From the NCBI RefSeq assembly GCF_002812085.1, contig NZ_NPDM01000001.1:1488001-1552000 (forward strand): a DNA stretch of 64,000 nt, written 5' to 3'. Of the stretch, positions 16,686 through 25,300 are shown one piece after another (positions within the stretch are counted from its first letter, which is position 1; every line of letters starts with the position of its first letter). The notes below the pieces were generated by a model, which saw nothing but the letters and a program-made list of their open reading frames with translations, had not been told where the DNA came from and ran no database searches. Position numbers and translations under genes: made by a program. The stretch is from Leptospira levettii (GTDB lineage Bacteria; Spirochaetota; Leptospiria; Leptospirales; Leptospiraceae).

Positions 16686-17774
16686 TTATTGAAAGTTTGG
16701 AATTTCCTTTGCAGTTTGCAATAACTTATCTACGATTTCAGGGACACAGAGCGGAGAGACATGACTCGAATCTGTAAAATATCTACACTCGGAATTTTCG
16801 AGATTTAAGCTAATATGACGAATATTTTTAGAATTTGGATTTATAAAATTTCTAGTATATCGATTAAATATGCTCTCTTTAGTAATTTGAAAACGAATCT
16901 TCTGGTAATAAGGATGGACTTGAGGTTCCCAAATGACTGTTGCAATATTATTTTTTTCGATGAGATCTATAATTTTTCTAAATAAATTCGTCTCAGTTTC
17001 TGAGATTTGATATGGTTGAAAAAAATGTTCTTTCATAACCTCTGAATATTCAACGATTCTTTTTTGGAACTCATTTGGAGGAAATTTATCGTATTTATAT
17101 CCAATATTATCTGAGCTGTAGGGACGTTTTGCGTTTAAATAGGAAGATAAACCAATGAAATAATGATCATTAGTAACACGATTGCCAGTGATTAAATTTT
17201 TTACAGCTTGAATGGGTTTAAAATGATAATTGTAACCTAAAAAAAGTAGCCGGCTAATTATATCTCTTTTAATTTCTGGATTCATAGCATCAAAAATATC
17301 CATTAATTCGTTTTCGTGTAACATCAATTCTGACCATTTCGATTTATAACTATGGACACTATATTCACTGAATACATCATCTGAAAATTCTAAGAATAAG
17401 ACATCAGGTTTGAAGCCTGAATCTATCATTGATTTCAAAATTAAATAAAAGAGTAAAAATTCAGAGGCTTTGATCGTTGTACGAGTTTCAAAAGAAATTG
17501 GTTTATCATAAGTGGATTTTTTAACTGGAATATCCAACCATTCATGAAGAATTTCGGATCTCGAAGTGCCAATTGCAACTGCAATAGTTTTTCCATTCTG
17601 TTTAGCTAAAATATTTTCTTTCCAGATGTTTGGCATTCCCAATAAAATATTTTGTCCTGCTTTGTAATTTCTCCTACCGCTTTCCCTTACATCTGGAATA
17701 CAAATTAATTTATCTGTTAGAATGATAATGCACAATATAAGAAAAGGATATAAATAAATATATTTTGATTTCAT
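16686..17774 (-). CDS. SGNH/AlgX-DltD-like membrane-anchored protein, MBOAT partner
   Basis: A 362-residue protein with one N-terminal membrane anchor (about 5-24) and a periplasmic domain. AIGTSRSE near 69 matches the block I of SGNH-type AlgX/DltD/DUF1574 proteins (GSSR/GTSRS), and the C-terminal DSSHVSPL with Asp/His fits the catalytic end of the fold. Leptospires have many DUF1574 copies next to MBOAT genes. The partner MBOAT ends 8 bases upstream. Together such pairs transfer acyl (often acetyl) groups from the cytoplasm to an exported polysaccharide or lipid; the acceptor is not known. AAGGA ribosome site. Confidence 0.8.
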   Translation of the reverse strand: MKSKYIYLYPFLILCIIILTDKLICIPDVRESGRRNYKAGQNILLGMPNIWKENILAKQNGKTIAVAIGTSRSEILHEWLDIPVKKSTYDKPISFETRTTIKASEFLLFYLILKSMIDSGFKPDVLFLEFSDDVFSEYSVHSYKSKWSELMLHENELMDIFDAMNPEIKRDIISRLLFLGYNYHFKPIQAVKNLITGNRVTNDHYFIGLSSYLNAKRPYSSDNIGYKYDKFPPNEFQKRIVEYSEVMKEHFFQPYQISETETNLFRKIIDLIEKNNIATVIWEPQVHPYYQKIRFQITKESIFNRYTRNFINPNSKNIRHISLNLENSECRYFTDSSHVSPLCVPEIVDKLLQTAKEIPNFQ

Positions 17775-17782
17775 AAGTTTCC

Positions 17783-19153
17783 TTAAAATTGAAAGTAAAT
17801 GAAAGTTTCAACAGTTGATTCAAGTCTGATGAGTGCAAAATAAACTAAAAAACATAATGTAATTAAAATTGAATTAATATAAGGTTGAAGTTTTTCCTTA
17901 AAGTAATCTTTGTATTCGATAAATTGAATTATATAACATCCAATCATTAAATACCAAAAGTCAGGTTTGTAGATTATTTTTCCTTTCAAGTTGGTCGAAG
18001 CTTCCCAAAAAGTAAAAATTTCTTTTAAGGTGTCAATACGGAAGAATGTCATTACAAACGAGAACATAGTTGTCACCCAAATTATAGACAAAACGATTTT
18101 TGTTTTGGACATCAAATTTCGATCAGGTTTTCCAATGAAATATTTTTCAACTGTTAAGAGAATACCATGAAGAAATCCCCATAAAAAGAATGTATACGTA
18201 TTGCCATGCCACAATCCTGATAATGACATCACAGTGATTGTGTTGAATATGTATCGCTTTTCCGAGACTCGATTTCCTCCTAAAGGAATGTAAAGGTAAT
18301 CTCTGATCCAAGTAGAGAGAGATTTATGCCATCGGTTCCATATTTCAGAAAAACTAACAGATAAAAATGGGGATCGAAAATTTTCGGGAATTTCATATCC
18401 TAACAAAAACGCAGATCCTCTTGCTAGGTCTGTGTAACCTGAAAAATCTCCGTATACTTGAAAGGAAAAAGCAAACGTTGTTAATAAAATTGAGATTCCA
18501 TCATATTCTCCTGGATTGGCATAAACAGGATTGATTAATTTTGCAATTTGATCAGCGATTAGTACCTTTTTGATAAGACCAGATAGTATATGTAAAATCC
18601 CACGTTGCACAAAATCTAAAGTTAGTTTGGCGTGATCAATTTGGTCATAAAAATCGTCATGACGCATGATTGGCCCAGCAATTAGCTGTGGGAAAAATAA
18701 AATGAATAATAAAAAATTCACGAAAGGTGATTCTGTGAATTTCCCTCTCCAAGCATCAACGAGGTACGCAATCATCTGAAACGTATAGAAACTAATTGCT
18801 AAAGGTAAAACAAATTCAGATAAGGATTGGAAAAAGGGAATTGTTAATTCTCCTTCCAACATTAGAAATTTAAGATATGTTAATACATACTTAAAAAAAC
18901 ATAAGTTAATTACGTTTATCGAAATTCCTAAATAAAGGAATCCTTTTTTACGGGTTTTTAAAATTCCAATCACACAAAGGTGAGTGATGATGATAAAAAG
19001 TACAAAATGTATTAAAAACGAACCACTCCAATATCCATAAAAAATAAGGGAAAAAATGATTAGAATGTACTTACGAAACCTTGCAGGTGAAATCCAATAA
19101 ACGATATAACAGACAATAAAGAAATAAAAATAGTCTATTGTATTGAATAACAT
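17783..19153 (-). CDS. MBOAT family O-acyltransferase (AlgI-like)
   Basis: A 456-residue polytopic membrane protein with about ten hydrophobic segments. The AlgI/DltB hallmarks are present: QLIAGPIMRH near 155, FSGYTDLARGSAFLLGYEIPENFRSPF near 238-262, WNRWHKSLSTWIRDYLYIPLGGNR near 272-295, and the invariant His in SGLWHGN near 315. It moves an acyl group across the membrane for attachment to a cell-surface polymer, with the SGNH-like partner encoded 8 bases downstream. First gene of a six-gene minus-strand run that continues into the metal pump. Divergent from the acetoacetyl-CoA synthetase gene. Confidence 0.93.
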   Translation of the reverse strand: MLFNTIDYFYFFIVCYIVYWISPARFRKYILIIFSLIFYGYWSGSFLIHFVLFIIITHLCVIGILKTRKKGFLYLGISINVINLCFFKYVLTYLKFLMLEGELTIPFFQSLSEFVLPLAISFYTFQMIAYLVDAWRGKFTESPFVNFLLFILFFPQLIAGPIMRHDDFYDQIDHAKLTLDFVQRGILHILSGLIKKVLIADQIAKLINPVYANPGEYDGISILLTTFAFSFQVYGDFSGYTDLARGSAFLLGYEIPENFRSPFLSVSFSEIWNRWHKSLSTWIRDYLYIPLGGNRVSEKRYIFNTITVMSLSGLWHGNTYTFFLWGFLHGILLTVEKYFIGKPDRNLMSKTKIVLSIIWVTTMFSFVMTFFRIDTLKEIFTFWEASTNLKGKIIYKPDFWYLMIGCYIIQFIEYKDYFKEKLQPYINSILITLCFLVYFALIRLESTVETFIYFQF

Positions 19154-19245
19154 TTTTACATCTAAAAAACTAGTATTTTTTTCAACTACTCATTTCTGGA
19201 ACAGACTTGCTTAATTATGGAAACCGCACAAGATCAGTTCTCAAG

Positions 19246-21204
19246 ATGTCGCAAAAACCTCTCTGGACTCCAATTGATCATTCTAACAATCTCATCAAAT
19301 TCCAACATCGGCTCGAAACAAAATTAGGGAAATCCTTCTCTGATTATGTTTCCTTCCATCAATTTTCTACCAATGAATCTCAAATTTTTTGGAAAGAGTG
19401 GTTACAAGAATCAGGGTTGATTCTAAAAACCCCGACAAACCAAACGTTTGTGATGGGGAAACAGTTTTCTGAAACACAATGGTTCCCTGGTGCTACTTTC
19501 AATTTTGCTGAAAATTTATTGGAGAGGGGGAATCCAAAACAAGAAGCGATCGTTTTTTACGGGGAAGATGGAGGAGTACAAAGGTTAACGTATCATGAAC
19601 TAAAATTAGAGGTCATTAAATTACGAAAACATTTACTTTCGTTAGGAATTCAAAAAGGAGACCGGGTTGTAGGAATTGTTCCTAATGCTCCCATTTCTAC
19701 CATTGGCATGTTGGCAACAACTTCGTTAGGTGCTATTTGGTCTAGTGCTTCACCTGATTTTGGAGTCAAAGGGATATTGGATCGATTTGAACAAATTTTC
19801 CCAAAAGTAGTGATTTCTGTGGAATCCTATTCGTTCAAAGGAAAAGAAATTTCGATCATTGAAAAATTGGAAGAAATCACCCAAACATTATCCTCCGCAA
19901 AAAATTCCGAATTTAAACAAACAATTTTATATGAGTTTATGAATCCTATCAAAGAGTTTGGAAAGATTCATAATCCAATTCGTTACCAAGATTTATCACA
20001 AACATTGGATGAATCTATCGAATACGTTCCTATCAGTTTTTCTGATCCAGTTTACATCATGTTTTCTTCTGGGACAACTGGTCTTCCTAAATGTATTGTC
20101 CAAGGTGGGGGTGTATTACTCAATCATACCAAAGAACTGGCGTTACATTGTAATGTGTCCCAAGGGGATCGTTTTTTTTATTATACAACTTGTGGATGGA
20201 TGATGTGGAATTGGTCACAATCCGTCTTGGCGTTGGGTGCCACTTTGTACCAGTTTGATGGAAATCCGTTTTATCCCAATTGGGAGACCCTTTGGAGTAT
20301 GGCGGAAAAAGAATCCATTCAAATTTTTGGAACCAGTGCCAAATACTTATCTGTACTAGAAGAAGAAGGAATTTCAGTAAAATCGAAATACTCGTTACCA
20401 GATTTAAAAGTGATTCTTTCAACAGGTTCTCCTTTGCCAGTTTCTGGATTTCACTATGTATATGAAAAAATCAAAACAGATGTACAGTTATCTTCCATCT
20501 CAGGTGGTACTGACTTAAATGGTTGTTTTGCATTGGGAAATCCCGACTTACCTGTGTATGCTGGTCAAATTCAATGTAAGGGACTGGGAATGGATGTTCA
20601 AGTTTTTGATAGTATGGGAAGATCTGTGATTGGTGAAAAGGGAGAATTAGTTTGTCCCACTCCATTCCCTTCCATGCCATTATTCTTTTGGAATGATGAA
20701 TCTGGTGCAAAATACAAAGCGGCTTATTTTGAAACATATGATAATATCTGGTGTCATGGTGATTTTGCTTCTATTACTCCCGAGAATGGTGTCATCATCT
20801 ATGGAAGATCTGATGCAACACTGAATCCAGGAGGAGTTCGTATCGGAACTGCTGATATTTATTCCGTTGTTTCTAAAATGGTAGAAATTAAGGATTCGGT
20901 AATCATTGGGCAAGACTACAAAGATGATGTAAGGGTTGTATTATTTGTTGTACTCGCAGATGGAGTTCAACTGGATGATGGTCTTGTAAAAAAAATAAAA
21001 GAACAAATCAAAAATGAAACTTCACCTCGTCACGTCCCCTCAATCATTTTAACAGTTCCAGAAATTCCTTATACCATCAATGGGAAGAAGGTAGAAATTG
21101 CTGTGAAACAAACTGTTGCTGGCCTTGAAGTCAAAAATAAAAATGCATTGGCAAATCCAAATGCTCTCGAATTTTTCAAAAATAGAAGTGAGTTAATGGA
21201 ATGA
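19246..21204 (+). CDS. Acetoacetyl-CoA synthetase
   Basis: A 652-residue acyl-adenylate-forming ligase that activates acetoacetate with ATP and CoA. AMP-binding core: YIMFSSGTTGLPKCIV near 271, then GGTDLNGCF, and the C-terminal lysine in TINGKKVE near 617. The N-terminal LWTP and the WFPGATFNFAENLL motif are those of acetoacetate-CoA ligases and separate it from acetyl-CoA synthetase. Full length for the family. The start is set at ATG 19246, where homology begins; the frame is open back to TTG 19207. It overlaps the next gene by 4 bases. Likely role: use of ketone bodies or polyhydroxybutyrate products, in keeping with the fatty-acid-oxidising lifestyle. Confidence 0.94.
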   Translation: MSQKPLWTPIDHSNNLIKFQHRLETKLGKSFSDYVSFHQFSTNESQIFWKEWLQESGLILKTPTNQTFVMGKQFSETQWFPGATFNFAENLLERGNPKQEAIVFYGEDGGVQRLTYHELKLEVIKLRKHLLSLGIQKGDRVVGIVPNAPISTIGMLATTSLGAIWSSASPDFGVKGILDRFEQIFPKVVISVESYSFKGKEISIIEKLEEITQTLSSAKNSEFKQTILYEFMNPIKEFGKIHNPIRYQDLSQTLDESIEYVPISFSDPVYIMFSSGTTGLPKCIVQGGGVLLNHTKELALHCNVSQGDRFFYYTTCGWMMWNWSQSVLALGATLYQFDGNPFYPNWETLWSMAEKESIQIFGTSAKYLSVLEEEGISVKSKYSLPDLKVILSTGSPLPVSGFHYVYEKIKTDVQLSSISGGTDLNGCFALGNPDLPVYAGQIQCKGLGMDVQVFDSMGRSVIGEKGELVCPTPFPSMPLFFWNDESGAKYKAAYFETYDNIWCHGDFASITPENGVIIYGRSDATLNPGGVRIGTADIYSVVSKMVEIKDSVIIGQDYKDDVRVVLFVVLADGVQLDDGLVKKIKEQIKNETSPRHVPSIILTVPEIPYTINGKKVEIAVKQTVAGLEVKNKNALANPNALEFFKNRSELME

Positions 21205-21962
21205 ATCGATTTAAAATCCTTTTTGTATTTTTGTTTGCATTTGTCCTTTTCACATTCCCAATCAGTTCTGAATCTGAAAAATGGAAAACCTGCCTACGGA
21301 CACATTGTATCTCCTTCCAATTACCATCAAATTGGTATTTGACGAACAGAAAGTCAAATGGGAGTTCAACCAAGTTTGATCATTTTCGAACAAGTCCTTT
21401 AAAGGAGGTGTCAGGTAGAGAAATCATTCCAGCGATTGTCGTTCTTTTTAAAGAATCAGAAAAACAACAATACCTCGATCCAATCCTTTTTCATTTAGAA
21501 TCCAAACGATATATTCTTGTTTCAAATGTGAAAGAATATTATAATTTACAAAAATTAACGGAAATAAAAGACAAAGAAGTTTATCAGTTTCTTGGGATGT
21601 TTGGAAGTTTTAAAGACAAAGAAGATACAATTGTCCAACATTATATTACCTCCACTTCAGAAGAATTTGGATTTGTAATCATAGTAACATGTTTTGAATC
21701 GGTTTATCCTCAGATTGAGAAAGATATCAAAATATTCTTAAATTCATTAGTCTACGGAAAAAGAGTTTCACCGTGGAACTTTGTTACCGTAAGTGAACAA
21801 TTGCAGAAAGCAAAACAATTGGAGTCAAATGCAGATACTCGACTTAAGACTAAAAAAATTGAAGAAATATCAATTGCACTAGGAGAGTTGGATGATGCAT
21901 GTGAGTTGGGATCGATTACTGCTTGTGAATTATTCTCAAATTTAATGAACGTGGGACGATGA
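21201..21962 (+). CDS. Secreted conserved hypothetical protein
   Basis: Not recognised. 253 residues with a clear signal peptide (about 1-24). The mature part is a mixed alpha/beta domain with two Cys early (TCLRTHCISF), then a Lys-rich helical segment and a Cys-containing tail (ELDDACELGSITACELF) that looks like a single SEL1/TPR-like helix pair. It begins in a 4-base ATGA overlap with the acetoacetyl-CoA synthetase gene, so it is co-translated with it, although its export means it is unlikely to act in the same reaction. Confidence 0.8.
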   Translation: MNRFKILFVFLFAFVLFTFPISSESEKWKTCLRTHCISFQLPSNWYLTNRKSNGSSTKFDHFRTSPLKEVSGREIIPAIVVLFKESEKQQYLDPILFHLESKRYILVSNVKEYYNLQKLTEIKDKEVYQFLGMFGSFKDKEDTIVQHYITSTSEEFGFVIIVTCFESVYPQIEKDIKIFLNSLVYGKRVSPWNFVTVSEQLQKAKQLESNADTRLKTKKIEEISIALGELDDACELGSITACELFSNLMNVGR

Positions 21963-21983
21963 AGATTCGTTTCAATTGAAACG

Positions 21984-22384
21984 TTACTGATTGTTTTTTT
22001 GCATTTTTAAAATATATTCTGCTAATGCATCGATTTCATTTTTACGCATATGAGAATATGCTTTCATGTATGTTCCAGGTATTCCATTTTTGATACTGTT
22101 TGCAATGGATTCTTTGGAGGAACCATTCGTATACGTTGTACGATCTTGGAAATTAGGAATCCGACTTTCTTTTAGCAAATGAGTTCTTGTTCCTCTTCCA
22201 TTTCCTTCTGGACCATGGCAAGAAATACATCCATTTTGTACGTACATTGCCTCAGGTAAAGGGACTGTGGTTGCTTTTGGTGGAGCAGGTTCTTTGATGG
22301 TTGGATCATTCTCTGAATTACAACCAATAGAAGCATACATAAAATGAGTCCGTACCCAAGATTCCGGTATTGATATCGGTACAT
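21984..22384 (-). CDS. c-type cytochrome lipoprotein with an apparent signal-peptide frameshift
   Basis: The cytochrome domain is clear: haem site CISCHG, then GNGRGTRT, and likely axial Met in GTYMKAY, with the final helix NEIDALAEYILKMQ. It is about 100 residues, a mono-haem class I cytochrome. In its own frame the upstream part has no signal peptide. In the adjacent frame, from ATG 22384 (2 bases after the giant-lipoprotein stop), there is a good one (MYRYQYRNLGYGLILCMLLL). Adding one base near 22332-22335 joins the two and gives a perfect lipobox LLIGC. So either the gene is frameshifted here, the sequence has an error, or translation shifts frame. If uncorrected, an in-frame start up to 22421 gives a cytosolic, haem-less protein. 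Confidence 0.75.
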
Positions 22385-22386
22385 CT

Positions 22387-25300
22387 TCAATCGCAATACA
22401 CCGAGGCAGCTGACAAATCAATATTATATTTTTGAGATAAGTAACAGAAAACTATGGTACGACCTGGATTGGATAAACTCACATTGTAATAAAGAACTTC
22501 GCTGATATTACCAGAGAAAAAATTACCAGGACTAGAGTTAGAACCTAAGTAAAGATTATTTTGTGAATATGTTTTACTTGGATCTGTTGGGATACCGATC
22601 GCATAACCACTTGAAAACATACCGAAGGAAACTCCATTCAATTGTTCTGCTGCTATCAAATAGGGAATGTTTGTATATGGAAATTGGATGTTACTAGAGC
22701 CAACAATTCCATCCGATGGTTTTGCCATTCGAATATTGTCTCCATCAAAATAATAAGATACACCAGGTGTTGCTGATTCAAAAAATGTATCATTGGAATT
22801 GGATGTTCTTGAAAAGGCGATGAAAAAAGTAGAACTATTGGAAGGAATGTTAGCTGCACTACCACGGAACAAATACTCAGAATTGCCTGCGTTAAAATTC
22901 ACTGTAGGTTTATTATTAAAACCAGTGTTATTATAGGTCGGTGGTGAACCTCCAGCGAAAAAAGAAGCTGCATTGCCACTTCTGTCATGCCAAGTGTTAA
23001 CAGGTGAAAAATTGGATTGATTCGAAAAACTATCGGCACTTAGGTGAAGTTTTAAACTGCTTGTTGTCGGATTTGCATTCCAAGTAATCACTTGTTTTGG
23101 ATCATAACCTGATAAAGCTTGGATTTCCAACATCGATAAAGCTCGGTTATAAACGAGAACCTCATCCATTTGACCATTAAATCCATTGAGTAAATCAGAT
23201 CGAATTCCAATCGTAAAAACATTTGGATTTGTATCCCAAGTATTTTTGTTTTGGCTGATGAGTTTGGCTCCATTATGGTAGATAGTAGCAGCATAACTTC
23301 CTGCAGGACCTTCAAACACACCACAAAGGTGATGCCATACATTTTCATGGTTATAATAAAATTCTTCTACATCATTTAGGTAACCTGAAAAAAAGTATTT
23401 AGAACTTGTATTACCAGCGCCTAACGCAATCATGCGATCGGTTGCATTGGGTCCAATACTTATCATTGTCCCTGAGTTGAGTGCAGCTGATTTGTATTGC
23501 ACACAAATCGTTCGTGGTTGGGAATTTTTTGGTAAGGATGAGGTTGTTGTGTTTACGTTTAAGTAAGTAATTCCGTTGGTATTCAATGCGGAAATTCCAT
23601 TGCCATACTTGTCAGAGACAAGAGTTGCTCCCACACTTGTGGTTGGATTTCCGAAACCACTTACATCATCAAAATTTTTGTTAAAGTCGTAACGTGCAAC
23701 TAAACCATTGGGGATTTGTGCTGAGAGGGTTCGTACTTCCTTTTGAGTGAGAGCTTTTGCATAAATTTTAAGCTCATCCACTTTGCCACCAAACATATGG
23801 CCTGGAAACGAAGCCATTCGACCAACATACAATCCTGTTCCTGTTGTTGTATTGATAGACGAACCAATGTTCACTGGTCCACTAATTTCCACTCCATCAA
23901 CATATAACCAACCATTGTTACCGTCAAATGTACCACAAATATGAGTCCAACGATTTAATGGCAGTGTATAGGATGGATACAATTCTCCACCGCCGAGACC
24001 ACCAAACCGAAGTTTTAAGTCACCAGTAGGGGATGCTCTGTATACATTTAGAATGAATTCAGTGGAGGGACCTGCACCTCCATATGTGATGAGAGGAGCA
24101 TTGTCTCCCATATTTGGATAAGTTTCTAAGTTTACCCAAACACAGATACTCCTTGGTTGTGTTCCATGTGGTAAACCCTGTTCCGAGCCGAGTAAGTAAC
24201 CACCAGAAGAAGCAGAAATTCTGACTGCGGTATTATTTGTTTTGTTGATACCAGTCGAATAGTTTGTCAATGGACCATAAAAAGACAAACTTCCACCAAG
24301 AGGTCCTTTTGAAGTGGAGTCTCCTGTAAATTGGTATTGAACTGCCAATTGGATTGGTCGTGAAGCATAGGAATTTCCAACCAAAGTACTTTCTGCATTT
24401 TTAGCTAAGTCATTTACTTCTGCTTCATTGAGTTCTCTGTTATAGAATCGTAAATCAGCAAGTCTCCCTGGAAAGAAAAAGGAACCAGCAGAGGATACAC
24501 CAATCGTGAAATTTCCTGAAACTGGATTTGTACTTAAGGTTTTTTCAAACACTAAGTTCCCGTTTAAATATACTTTGTATAAATCGTTACTATCAACGGT
24601 TAATGCAACATGGGTCCATAGGTTTGGTATGACAGTCACATTTGTAGAATCAGGAAGCATACCTCCGCGATAGATCGCCAATTGGTCTTTTGCATCAATA
24701 AACAATCCATGGCCATTGCTGGTAAAATCACCATTATAAAAGATTACTTTTCCAATTCCAGAATTGGTTCCATCCCATAAAATCCATCCAGCCATTGTGA
24801 CTTTATTCACCGACAAACTGGGAGTAGGTGCTATTCCTGCATTCCCTACGGAAGTACTTGCTGCACCATTTAGTTCATTAAATCGACCATTTCCGAATGT
24901 TGGACTTCCAATCGAAGTAATCGTTTGGTTATTTACAAAATTGGAAATGGAACCATTCAATGGAAAATAAGATTGTAAACTTTCTGACTTTATGGTTCGA
25001 AGGGCATTGACAGTTCCGAAAACGATTACATCACCTAAGTTGGAAATGTATTTTGGTGATTGTATGGATGCAGATACACCAACTCCATTGATGAGTCCAG
25101 TGTTTCCAGAACCAGCAATGGTGATCACTTCGCCTGTGCCACTATGAACTCTTCGGATCAAATGATTTCCATAATCGGCAACATACAAAAAGATTCCATC
25201 GGAAGTGATCCCGTGTGGTAAATTGAAAGAAGCATCAGTTCCAACGGCATCAATGTATCCACTCATTGAATTCCCACATAAAATGGTTGTAACGCCCGTT

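Noticed and set aside
22172..22396. Separate 74-codon gene
   Set aside because: Only its first 20 residues make sense, as the signal peptide of the cytochrome; the rest is out-of-frame cytochrome sequence.
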